Made by a program: the position numbers and the translations under genes. DNA of 36,116 bases from Betaproteobacteria bacterium (GTDB taxonomy: Bacteria; Pseudomonadota; Gammaproteobacteria; Burkholderiales; Usitatibacteraceae): assembly GCA_016790765.1 (NCBI GenBank), contig JAEUMZ010000095.1:1-36116 (forward strand). The letters are read 5' to 3'. This document shows, one piece after another, positions 25,521 through 32,661 of the stretch. The notes under the pieces were generated by a model that saw nothing but the letters and a program-made list of their open reading frames with translations, was not told the DNA's origin and did no database searches. How positions within the stretch are numbered: the stretch's first letter is position 1; every line of letters starts with the position of its first letter.

Positions 25521-26426
25521 TCAGCCGCTGCGCGGCCCGAACACCTCGTCGAGCAGGGTGTCCACCGACGGGTAGCGCAACACCAGTCCAAGCTCGCGCT
25601 TCATCCGCGCATTGCGGAGCCGGCGCGATTCGCGCATGAACGAGTACAGGACCGGCGGCAGCGTCGCCTGCGCCTTGGCACGCGAAACTCGCGGCGGCAA
25701 CGGCAAGCCGGCGCGCCGGGCCACTTGGTCGAAATAGCCCGCCATTCGCACCGGCGCGTCGTCCACGCAATTGAACACGCGGCCGGCACGCGCACGGCGC
25801 AGGGCGGCGATCATGGCCCGCGCCAGGTCCTCGACATGGATGTGGTTGACGTACACATCCTCCGCCGCGGCCAACGCAGGCGTGCCGCGCTGCAGTCGCT
25901 GCAAGGGCAGGCGCTGGTCCGAGACGATCCCAGGTGCGCGCAGGATCGCCACGCGTGCGCCGCGGCGCCTGCCCCAGCGCAGCAAGGTGGATTCCGCGTC
26001 CATCCGGCGCACGGCGCGATCCGACTGGGGACGGCAGGGCCTGGACTCGTCCACCCAATCGCCCGCGCAATCTCCGTAGACCCCGCTGGTGCTCACGTAC
26101 ACCAGGCGGCAGCTCCCGCGAGGCACGAGGTCCAGGGCCTGCAGCAAGTTGCGCGTGTGGACGTCGCGGCGGCCGCGCGACGGGGGCGGGGCCAGATGGC
26201 ACACGCGCAGCCCGTGCACGCTTGCGGCAAGTGCGGCAATGCCGTGCAAGCTGCGCGGCCGTCCGAGATCCCCGCGCAGGACCTCGATGCCCAGGCGTCG
26301 CGCGAAACGTGCGCGTCCGGGCTTGCGAACCAGCGCAACGACCCGATATCGGCCCCTCAGCATCCGCGCCACGCGCAAGCCGGTGTCGCCCAACCCCACA
26401 ATCAGAACGGTTTTCGAATCACGCAT
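25521..26426 (-). CDS. NAD(P)-binding epimerase/dehydratase family protein (extended SDR)
   Basis: A 301-aa cytosolic protein with an N-terminal Rossmann motif VLIVGLGDTGLRVARML and the SDR strand VYVSTSGVYGD. The Tyr of the YxxxK catalytic pair is not in the usual place; the region reads AVRRMDAESTLL, as in the atypical YeeZ-like group. VEDLARAMIAALRRARAGRVFNC matches the C-terminal sub-domain of that group. The substrate is unknown. It is Arg-rich and convergent with fxsA with no gap. Confidence 0.82.
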   Translation of the reverse strand: MRDSKTVLIVGLGDTGLRVARMLRGRYRVVALVRKPGRARFARRLGIEVLRGDLGRPRSLHGIAALAASVHGLRVCHLAPPPSRGRRDVHTRNLLQALDLVPRGSCRLVYVSTSGVYGDCAGDWVDESRPCRPQSDRAVRRMDAESTLLRWGRRRGARVAILRAPGIVSDQRLPLQRLQRGTPALAAAEDVYVNHIHVEDLARAMIAALRRARAGRVFNCVDDAPVRMAGYFDQVARRAGLPLPPRVSRAKAQATLPPVLYSFMRESRRLRNARMKRELGLVLRYPSVDTLLDEVFGPRSG

Positions 26427-26576
26427 GGCGCGTGAGTATATTGGGCGTTCCAGACTGGAAAACAGTCAAAATGCCAGATTCTTTTCCCCGGCCCGCTCCC
26501 GCCACGTGGTAGCGGGAAAGCAATACTGCATGCACGGCTTCACCGCCGTGTATCGCGCAATGACCTATCGAGCCTC

Positions 26577-27605
26577 ATGAGCCAGGAATTCACCATCACG
26601 CTGCAACCGTCCGGTCACATGTTCAAGGCGGCGGCCGACGAATCCATTCTCGAAGCCGCCATGCGCCAGGGCATCGGCCTGCCCTACGGGTGCCGGAACG
26701 GCGCCTGCGGGTCGTGCAAGGGGGTGCTGGTCTCCGGCGATTTTGACTACGGCCAGTACCAGGAGCGCACGCTGCGGCCCGAGGAGAAATCGGCGGGCAA
26801 GGCCCTGTTCTGCGTCGGTCGCGCACGGTCGGATCTGACCCTGCAGGTGCGGGAGATCGGCGGCGCGGGCGACGTGCAGATCCGCACCCTGCCCTGCCGC
26901 GTGGAGAAGGTCGAAAAGCCGGCGCCGGACGTGGCCATCCTGTACCTCAAGCTGCCGGCGCAGGAGCGCCTGCAGTTCCTCGCCGGGCAGTACCTGGACA
27001 TCCTGCTGAAGGACGGCAAGCGCCGCAGCTTTTCGATGGCCAACGCACCGCACCGCGACGAGCACATCGAGCTGCACATCCGCCTGGTGCCGGACGGGCA
27101 TTTCACCAACTATGTGTTCAACGAGATGCGCGACCGCGCCATCCTGCGCTTCGAGGCCCCGCTCGGTTCCTTCTTCCTGCGCGAGGATTCGACCAAGCCG
27201 ATCGTGTTCGTCGCCGGGGGCACCGGCTTCGCGCCGATCAAATCGGTGATCGAGCACGCCCTGCACATCCACACCGATCGCGAAATGGTGCTGTACTGGG
27301 GCTGCCGGTCGCTGGCCGACCTCTACATGCCCGGGCCGCCGGCGCAATGGGCGAGGGAGAACCCGCATTTCACGTTCATCCCCGTATTGTCCGAACCCAA
27401 ACCCGAAGATAATTGGCAGGGACGCACGGGCTTCGTGCACCAGGCGGTGCTGGACGATTTCGATTCGCTGGCCGGCTACCAGGTGTATGCCTGCGGCGCA
27501 CCGGCCATGATCGACGTGGCGCGCGAGACGTTTGCCGCGCGCGGCCTGCCGGACGACGAGTTCTTTGCCGATTCATTCACGTTTGCGCCCATTGCGGCGC
27601 CCTGA
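26577..27605 (+). CDS. 2Fe-2S ferredoxin/flavin reductase fusion (CDP-6-deoxy-delta-3,4-glucoseen reductase-like)
   Basis: A 342-aa single-chain electron-transfer protein. The N-terminal plant-type ferredoxin ligands are C39, C44, C47 and C79 (CRNGACGSC ... FCVGRA). The FAD-binding domain contains RRSFSMANAP and the NAD(P)-binding domain contains VFVAGGTGFAPIKSVIE. The C-terminus YACGAPAMIDVARETF is typical of the family. Homologues are usually annotated as CDP-6-deoxy-glucoseen reductase because of AscD, but in betaproteobacteria the partner is generally unknown. ATG 26577 has only a weak upstream purine stretch. The next gene begins 28 bp later. Confidence 0.9.
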   Translation: MSQEFTITLQPSGHMFKAAADESILEAAMRQGIGLPYGCRNGACGSCKGVLVSGDFDYGQYQERTLRPEEKSAGKALFCVGRARSDLTLQVREIGGAGDVQIRTLPCRVEKVEKPAPDVAILYLKLPAQERLQFLAGQYLDILLKDGKRRSFSMANAPHRDEHIELHIRLVPDGHFTNYVFNEMRDRAILRFEAPLGSFFLREDSTKPIVFVAGGTGFAPIKSVIEHALHIHTDREMVLYWGCRSLADLYMPGPPAQWARENPHFTFIPVLSEPKPEDNWQGRTGFVHQAVLDDFDSLAGYQVYACGAPAMIDVARETFAARGLPDDEFFADSFTFAPIAAP

Positions 27606-27633
27606 ACCCCAGACCTTAACCCAGGAGAGCACC

Positions 27634-28134
27634 ATGATCAAAGTTGGCGACACCCTGCCCGATGGCACCCTGAGCGAATTCATCGCCGAAGAGACGGCCG
27701 GATGCACCCTCGGTCCGAACCACTTCAAGGTCAGCGACCTGACCAAAGGCAAGAAGATTGCCATTTTCGGCCTGCCCGGTGCCTTCACGCCCACCTGCTC
27801 GGCCCAGCATGTGCCCGGCTACCTGAAGCACCATGCCGACTTCAAGGCCAAGGGCATCGATGAAATCTGGTGCGTATCGGTCAACGACGCCTTTGTCATG
27901 GGCGCGTGGGCCAAGGACCAGGGCACGCAAGGCAAGATCCGCATGATGGGCGACGGCGCCGCCACCTGGACCAAGGCGCTGGGACTCGAGCTCGACCTGA
28001 CGGCCAAGAACTTCGGCGTGCGCATGAACCGCTGCTCCATGCTGGTGGACAACGGCGTGGTGAAGGCCTTCAACAATGAAGCGCCGGGCAAGTTCGAAGT
28101 CTCCAACGCCGAGACCCTGCTCGCCCAGGTGTGA
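27634..28134 (+). CDS. Peroxiredoxin (Prx5-like)
   Basis: A 166-aa cytosolic thiol peroxidase. The peroxidatic motif is PGAFTPTC with C55, and the TxxC context and SAQHVPGY match the atypical Prx5 group. Conserved [11 protein letters not shown] and MLVDNGVV follow. ATG 27634 has AGGAGAGCACC upstream. It follows the reductase by 28 bp and precedes argC by 7 bp, so the three may be one transcript. Confidence 0.95.
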   Translation: MIKVGDTLPDGTLSEFIAEETAGCTLGPNHFKVSDLTKGKKIAIFGLPGAFTPTCSAQHVPGYLKHHADFKAKGIDEIWCVSVNDAFVMGAWAKDQGTQGKIRMMGDGAATWTKALGLELDLTAKNFGVRMNRCSMLVDNGVVKAFNNEAPGKFEVSNAETLLAQV

Positions 28135-28141
28135 TGCCGCG

Positions 28142-29074
28142 ATGTCCAAGCCCAGCGTCTTCATCGACGGCGAACACGGCACCACGGGCCTCCTGATCCG
28201 CGAGTTGTTGCACGAACGCGGTGATGTGGAGGTGGTGAGCATCGCGCCGGACAAGCGCAAGGATCGCGACGAGCGCCGGCGTTTGTTGAACGCCGTCGAT
28301 CTGGCGATCCTCTGCCTGCCCGACGATGCGGCGCGCGAATCGGTGGCGATGATCGACAACGACACCACGCGCGTGATCGATGCCTCCACCGCGCATCGCG
28401 TGGCCGAAGGCTGGGCGTTCGGGTTTCCGGAGTTGACGCGTGAGCACGCGAAAACGATCGCATCGTCCAAGCGTGTTGCCAATCCCGGCTGCTGGTCCAC
28501 CTGTTTCATCGCCCTGGTGCGGCCGCTGGTCGACGCCGGCTTGATTGCCCGCGATGCCGCGCTCACCACCTGGGGCGTGTCCGGCTATTCCGGCGGCGGC
28601 CGGCAGATGATCGAGATGTTCGAGGATGCAAACGGCGAGAAGGCCAGCACCCCGTTCATGGCCTACGGCCTGAAGCTGTCGCACAAGCACCTGCCGGAGA
28701 TGCAGAAGTACAGCGGGTTGGCGCATGCGCCGGTGTTCACGCCCTCGGTCGGGCGTTTCCGCCAGGGCATGCTGGTCGAAGTGCCGCTGCCGCTGTGGTC
28801 CTGGCCCAAGCAGGTCACGGGTGCGCAGTTGCACGACGCCTTGAGCGCGCACTACGCCGGGCAGAAATTCGTGACCGTGAAACCGTTCACGGCCGAGCCG
28901 CCCGCGGACCTGGAAGCCGAGACGCTCAACGACACCAACTGGCTGGAATTGTTTGTGTTCGACAACCCGAAGAATGGGCAGGCGTTGCTCGTGGCGCGCC
29001 ACGACAACCTGGGCAAGGGTGCGGGTCGCGCTGCTCTGCAGAACGCGGCGCTGATGCTCGGGTTGCCTGCGTAG
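28142..29074 (+). CDS. argC: N-acetyl-gamma-glutamyl-phosphate reductase, short type
   Basis: A 310-aa arginine-biosynthesis enzyme that reduces N-acetylglutamyl-5-phosphate to the semialdehyde with NADPH. The N-terminal [15 protein letters not shown] and the catalytic C117 in NPGCWSTCF identify the type 2 (short) Arg[15 protein letters not shown] is the substrate loop. The length is right for type 2. ATG 28142 lies 7 bp after the peroxiredoxin stop. No other arg gene is near. Confidence 0.95.
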   Translation: MSKPSVFIDGEHGTTGLLIRELLHERGDVEVVSIAPDKRKDRDERRRLLNAVDLAILCLPDDAARESVAMIDNDTTRVIDASTAHRVAEGWAFGFPELTREHAKTIASSKRVANPGCWSTCFIALVRPLVDAGLIARDAALTTWGVSGYSGGGRQMIEMFEDANGEKASTPFMAYGLKLSHKHLPEMQKYSGLAHAPVFTPSVGRFRQGMLVEVPLPLWSWPKQVTGAQLHDALSAHYAGQKFVTVKPFTAEPPADLEAETLNDTNWLELFVFDNPKNGQALLVARHDNLGKGAGRAALQNAALMLGLPA

Positions 29075-29097
29075 CGGCACATCCCGCGGAGCCTATT

Positions 29098-29166
29098 GCC
29101 AAACCCAAGAACTGGCGCGGCGTTTGGGCACTTTCTGGCCTGAACGCCGCGCCAGTGCTTGACTTT
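29098..29166. repeat. Dispersed intergenic palindromic repeat, copy B (best palindrome)
   Basis: A 69-bp element between convergent argC and the aquaporin gene. CTGGCGCGGCGTT (29112-29124) pairs perfectly with AACGCCGCGCCAG (29143-29155) across an 18-nt loop, and weaker pairing extends outward to AAAC/CTTT. It starts 23 bp after the argC stop and probably serves as a bidirectional terminator. Confidence 0.75.
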
Positions 29167-29172
29167 CACGCG

Positions 29173-29832
29173 TCAGGTTGGCGATAGCCGCCGCGCCACC
29201 CATACCCCCAGTGCCGCGCCAATCCCCTGCGCGACCATGAACATCGGCGCATCGGCGAGGCGGATGCCGGCGAACGTGTCGGTGAACGCGCGCGCCAGCG
29301 TCACCGCCGGATTGGCGAACGACGTGGATGCGGTAAACCAGTACGCCGCGCCGATGTAGCACGCCACGCGCGCCGCGACGGCGGCGGCGGATTCCTTTGC
29401 GCTCAGGCCGATCACCAGCAGCAAGCCAAAGCTCGCAACGCCCTCGGCGATCCACTGCGCCATGCCGGTGCGCACCTTGGCCGAAGCTTGCAACGGCGGC
29501 AGGTCGAACATGGCATGGGCAATGAGCACTCCCACGAGGGCACCGGCCCCCTGCATCGCGACGTACGCCAGGGTCAGCCGCGTGCACTGGCGTCCGGCGA
29601 AGCGTTCAGCGGCGCTGACCAGCGGATTGAAATGCGCGCCGGAGATCGGCGCGAAAACCGAGATCAACACGAACAAGGCGCCCGCCGTGGCCAGCGAATT
29701 GGCCAGCAACGCGATGGCCGCATTGCCGCCCGCCAACCGCTCGCCCATGATGCCCGAGCCGACCACCGTGGCGAGCAGCAGGGCGGTGCCGAGGAACTCG
29801 GCCGCCAGCGATCTTTGCACGTTGGCCGTCAT
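29173..29832 (-). CDS. Aquaporin/aquaglyceroporin of the arsenic operon (AqpS-like)
   Basis: A 219-aa MIP channel with six membrane segments and two half-helix loops. Loop B has NPL (N69-P70-L71 in GAHFNPLVSAA) instead of NPA; loop E has NPA (N174-P175-A176) followed by V177 where the ar/R filter Arg normally stands. Both changes predict a wider, less water-selective pore. In Sinorhizobium AqpS replaces an arsenite pump by letting arsenite leave down its gradient after ArsC reduction. ATG 29832 overlaps the arsC stop (ATGA). It is the last gene of the ars operon. Confidence 0.92.
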   Translation of the reverse strand: MTANVQRSLAAEFLGTALLLATVVGSGIMGERLAGGNAAIALLANSLATAGALFVLISVFAPISGAHFNPLVSAAERFAGRQCTRLTLAYVAMQGAGALVGVLIAHAMFDLPPLQASAKVRTGMAQWIAEGVASFGLLLVIGLSAKESAAAVAARVACYIGAAYWFTASTSFANPAVTLARAFTDTFAGIRLADAPMFMVAQGIGAALGVWVARRLSPT

Positions 29833-30341
29833 GACGCGGCGTGGATGCGCGCCAGCGCGGCGCGAAGCTTTTCGGGTGCGAATTCGTCCTCCGGCAAATC
29901 CACCAGCGCCTCGATGCGGCGGCGGATGTCGCCGAACACGCGATGAAACGCCGCGCGCTTGGCATCGTCGCCGCCCTCGGCGCGCGAGGGATCCGGAAAG
30001 CCCCAGTGCGCGGTGGCCGGATGCCCCGGCCACACCGGGCAGGCCTCGCCCGCCGCGTCATCGCACACGGTGATGATGAGGTCCATCACCGGCGCGCCGG
30101 GCACCGCGAATTCGTCCCAGCTCTTGCTGCGGATGCACTCGGCGGGATAACCGATCGAACGCGCCAGCTCGACCGCAAACGGATTGACGCGCCCGCTCGG
30201 GTGGCTACCGGCGCTGAAGGCGCGGAACCGGTCGTGCCCCAGCACGCCCAGCAGGGACTCGGCCAGCACCGAGCGGGCCGAGTTGTGGGTGCACAGGAAC
30301 AGGACGTTGCGCGCCTGCGCGCGGCCCGCCGCCTCAGCCAT
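29829..30341 (-). CDS. arsC: Arsenate reductase, low-molecular-weight phosphatase type
   Basis: A 170-aa cytosolic enzyme reducing arsenate to arsenite, probably with thioredoxin. The P-loop C17-THNSA-R23-S (LFLCTHNSARS) is the phosphatase signature. Further cysteines C93 and C101 (TVCDDAAGEACPVWPG) match the redox-relay pair of the thioredoxin-coupled class, with spacing one residue longer than in the S. aureus enzyme. WGFPDPS is the general-acid loop. The start overlaps the upstream arsI gene by 8 bp and the stop overlaps the aquaporin start. Confidence 0.93.
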   Translation of the reverse strand: MAEAAGRAQARNVLFLCTHNSARSVLAESLLGVLGHDRFRAFSAGSHPSGRVNPFAVELARSIGYPAECIRSKSWDEFAVPGAPVMDLIITVCDDAAGEACPVWPGHPATAHWGFPDPSRAEGGDDAKRAAFHRVFGDIRRRIEALVDLPEDEFAPEKLRAALARIHAAS

Positions 30342-30849
30342 TGCAGCAGGCCGGCTTGGGCTCCGGCTTGCCGGCCTTCATCGTAGTGGGGCAGCACGCA
30401 GTGCCACCGCATGCCGCGTCCACGCCGTCACTGTCGCCATCATTCGCGGCCCCGAGCGCCCCCTTGTGGCTGTGCTCGCCGTAGAACGGGATGCTGTCCA
30501 GCGAGCGGAAGCTCTCCCAGGGAATGCCCGAGGGATCCTGGACCCAGTACTTGTCGGACTTCGCATAGCAGCAGTTGGCGCCCTTCTCGGCCACGATGTC
30601 GGTACCGGCCTTCTTCAGGTTGGCGTGGATGCCTTCGAGTTCCGCATCGGTCTCGGCCTGGAAGCCCAGGTGATTGAGCCCGGCCGCGCCGGTGCGCTCG
30701 GAGATGGCGAAATTGACGCGCGGATCGTCGAGCATCCACTTCGCGTAATCCGACTTCTGCACGCTCGGCGGCATGCCGAACAGGGTGGAATAGAACTGCG
30801 TGGAGGCGGCCAGGTCCTGCACGGCCACGTGAACATGAAAGCGTTTCAT
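30334..30849 (-). CDS. arsI: ArsI/CadI-type VOC dioxygenase (C-As lyase)
   Basis: A 171-aa vicinal-oxygen-chelate protein. It starts MKRFHVHVAVQDLAAS. Likely Fe(II) ligands are H5 or H7, H60 and E112 (VQDPSGIPWE). A vicinal cysteine pair C93-C94 in GANCCYAKSDKYW corresponds to the organoarsenical-binding pair of ArsI, which cleaves the C-As bond of trivalent methyl- and aryl-arsenicals. The Cys-rich tail (ACGGTACC, PACCNG) is common in the CadI/ArsI family. It overlaps arsR (ATGA) and arsC. Many annotations call this family cadmium-induced protein CadI; the ars setting favours ArsI. Confidence 0.85.
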   Translation of the reverse strand: MKRFHVHVAVQDLAASTQFYSTLFGMPPSVQKSDYAKWMLDDPRVNFAISERTGAAGLNHLGFQAETDAELEGIHANLKKAGTDIVAEKGANCCYAKSDKYWVQDPSGIPWESFRSLDSIPFYGEHSHKGALGAANDGDSDGVDAACGGTACCPTTMKAGKPEPKPACCNG

Positions 30850-31241
30850 TTGGATTTCCTCTGGATGGATGGTTGTGACTTGGATTTGGCGGGTCTTGCG
30901 GTTCCTTTGCGCGCGGGCGCCATCGTCGCGCATGACGAGGCGTCCGGACCGCACGAACTGCCCGCACAGCAGTTCTCGGTCAGGAAATCGAGGACGGAAT
31001 TCATGGTGGCGAAGTCCGCCGCATAAAAAATCGAACGGCCCTGCGGCGTGGCGATGGTGAGCCCGGCCTGGGTCAATTCCTTCAGGTGGAACGATAGCGT
31101 CGCATTGGCCAGCCCCAACTTCTCGGCGATCGTGCCCACCGGCAAGCCTTCGGGCCCCGCCACCACCAGCAGGCGGAAGATGTTGAGCCGCGTGTCCTGG
31201 GCCAGGGCGGCGAGCACGCCGATCACGGTTTTCGTTTCCAT
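30846..31241 (-). CDS. arsR: ArsR family arsenic-responsive repressor
   Basis: A 131-aa winged-helix repressor, first gene of the ars operon. The HTH region reads TIAEKLGLANATLSFHLKEL, and the wing reads ATPQGRSIFYAA. The inducer cysteines C91, C92, C97 and C104 (ENCCAGSSCGPDASSC) lie after the last helix, as in the C-terminal-site class typified by the Acidithiobacillus protein. ATG 31241 is chosen because longer in-frame starts would run through the promoter. The start codon abuts the operator, and no spaced ribosome-binding site exists, so translation is probably leaderless. Confidence 0.93.
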   Translation of the reverse strand: METKTVIGVLAALAQDTRLNIFRLLVVAGPEGLPVGTIAEKLGLANATLSFHLKELTQAGLTIATPQGRSIFYAADFATMNSVLDFLTENCCAGSSCGPDASSCATMAPARKGTARPAKSKSQPSIQRKSK

Positions 31242-31262
31242 ATTTCCAATATTATGGAAATA
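31241..31262 (-). promoter_or_regulatory. Probable ArsR operator
   Basis: The dyad TATTTCCA, six bases, TGGAAATA is perfect. Its six-base centre is the -10 box TAATAT of the arsR promoter, and its left arm touches the arsR start codon. This placement would block RNA polymerase directly. Confidence 0.8.
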
Positions 31263-31276
31263 ACGAAGATTGTCAA
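31249..31276 (-). promoter_or_regulatory. ars operon promoter
   Basis: On the minus strand TTGACA (31276-31271), a 16-bp spacer and TAATAT (31254-31249) form a near-consensus sigma-70 promoter. The start of transcription is expected at about 31241-31243, that is, on or next to the A of the arsR ATG. Confidence 0.85.
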
Positions 31277-31648
31277 GCCCCGGCAACAAGAAATTTTTCG
31301 TGCCCGGAAACCGCCCGCCCGATTTCATGCCCACTCGCCTCGCGCCTTGTCGTCCCTCGCCCCCTTTGAAAAAGGGGGCGGCGAGCGAGAGCGAGCGGGG
31401 GATTCAGGGTGTTTCCGGAAGGGATGCGTTCAGGATTGTCGATCACCTCAAATCCCCCCGCGCCATCCGGCGCGGCCCCCTTTTCCAAAGGGGGCGTTGC
31501 GTCCGGCGGCAGGCGCGGACGATAGGCATCCGGTTTGTCAGGCGGCACACAGGCACTCGACCAACATCGACTGGCCGCCCTCCATCCAACCCGCGTCGCG
31601 CCCCGTATTTGGCGCACAATCAATTTCCACACCGCCAGAAAGGAACCC
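31263..31648. other. Divergent spacer between arsR and phnD
   Basis: This 386-bp stretch holds the -35 part of the ars promoter at its left end, a paired palindromic element (31358-31495) in the middle, and a plain ribosome-binding site (AAAGGAACCC) before phnD at its right end. Long open frames here are shadows created by the repeats. Confidence 0.6.
31358..31495. repeat. Inverted pair of REP-like units (REPIN-like element)
   Basis: Two related units of about 45 bp face each other. The left unit (31359-31404) has hairpin CGCCCCCTTT-GAA-AAAGGGGGCG and ends GCGGGGGATT. The right unit (31451-31495) begins AATCCCCCCGCG and ends with hairpin GCCCCCTTT-TCC-AAAGGGGGC. The form matches REP doublets moved by RAYT transposases in many proteobacteria; no RAYT gene is in the window. 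Confidence 0.75.
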
Positions 31649-32530
31649 ATGTTCGTCCGCCTTCTTGTTGCCGCCCTTTCGCTGTGCACGGCCCTCCTTG
31701 CACCCGCCCACGCCCAATCGCCGTCGCAGCGCGCGCTGGAATTCGGCGTCGGGCTGTTCCAGCCGGACAAGGAAAAGAACGACGCCACCTACAAGCCGTT
31801 GGCCGAGTACCTCGCGGCCGCGCTGGGCCGGCCGGTGAAACTGCGCACCGTGGACACCTGGGAAGGCTTGGCCAAGTCGCTAGCGAGCGGCGAAACCGAC
31901 ATGGCGTTGATGGGCCCGTGGGGCTACGTGCTGGCCAACCATCAGGCCGGCGCGGAAGCGGTGGCCACCATCCTCTATCAAGGGAAGCCCGAGTACTTCG
32001 CCATCATGGTCACCGGCCCCAACAGCGGCATCCAGTCCATCGATGGCCTCAAGGGCAAGACCTTCGCCTTCGGCGACAAGGGCTCGACCTCGGGCTACCT
32101 CATCCCCAACCACGAGTTCCAGAAGCGCGGCATCGATCCCGAGAAGTACTTTTCCAAGGTGATCTACACCAAGCACCAGGCGATCGAAACGCAGGTCACG
32201 CGCGGCGAACTCGACGCCGGCGCCGACTACAACCGCAACCGCGACGCGATGATCGCCGACGGCCTCATCAAGGCGTCCGACAGCCGCATCATCTGGACTT
32301 CCGCGCCGCTGCCCAACGATGCCTTCGCGGTCTCCAGGGACCTGGCGAAGGACCGTGCCTTCACCGCCGCGCTGGTCAAGGCCCTGGAGGCCATCGGCCC
32401 CCAGCTCGCCGCCCGCCCGGCGCTGCTGCCGAAGAACTACACCGGCTTCGTGGCCAAGGACAACGGCTACTACAAACCCATCCGTGATGCAGGCCTGGAA
32501 TCCGGAAAGCTCTCGCCGGTGAAGAAGTAG
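31649..32530 (+). CDS. phnD: Phosphonate/phosphite-type ABC transporter substrate-binding protein (PhnD family)
   Basis: A 293-aa periplasmic binding protein with signal peptide VAALSLCTALLAPAHAQS. The mature part begins LEFGVGLFQPDKEKNDATYK. The ligand-loop motif FAFGDKGSTSGYLIP corresponds to the STSG phosphonate-binding segment of the PhnD family. ELDAGADYNRNRDAMI and KNYTGFVAKDNGYYKPI complete the fold. The ligand may be phosphonate, phosphite or a related oxyanion. ATG 31649 has AAAGGAACCC upstream. It is divergent from the ars operon and precedes phnE by 131 bp. Confidence 0.9.
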   Translation: MFVRLLVAALSLCTALLAPAHAQSPSQRALEFGVGLFQPDKEKNDATYKPLAEYLAAALGRPVKLRTVDTWEGLAKSLASGETDMALMGPWGYVLANHQAGAEAVATILYQGKPEYFAIMVTGPNSGIQSIDGLKGKTFAFGDKGSTSGYLIPNHEFQKRGIDPEKYFSKVIYTKHQAIETQVTRGELDAGADYNRNRDAMIADGLIKASDSRIIWTSAPLPNDAFAVSRDLAKDRAFTAALVKALEAIGPQLAARPALLPKNYTGFVAKDNGYYKPIRDAGLESGKLSPVKK

Positions 32531-32566
32531 TTGCCCATGCGATCCACCGCAAAGCTCCAAACGCAT

Positions 32567-32636
32567 GTCATTCCCGCGCAAGCGGGAATCCATGTTTCGT
32601 GGATTCAAAATGGGTTCCCGCTTGCGCGGGAATGAC
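32567..32636. repeat. 70-bp palindromic element with 21-bp perfect arms
   Basis: The arms 32567-32587 and 32616-32636 are exact reverse complements. Each contains the small hairpin TTCCCGCGCAAGCGGGAA or its mirror. The ATTCCCGC...GCGGGAAT core is a widespread proteobacterial repeat type, similar in style to dRS3-like or REPIN elements. It lies between phnD and phnE and could attenuate or stabilise the transcript. Confidence 0.85.
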
Positions 32637-32661
32637 CGGAACAGGCACCGTCGCACCGCCG

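Noticed and set aside
31270..32487. A 405-codon plus-strand frame over phnD
   Set aside because: It is out of frame with phnD, which has a signal peptide, ribosome-binding site and clear family motifs.
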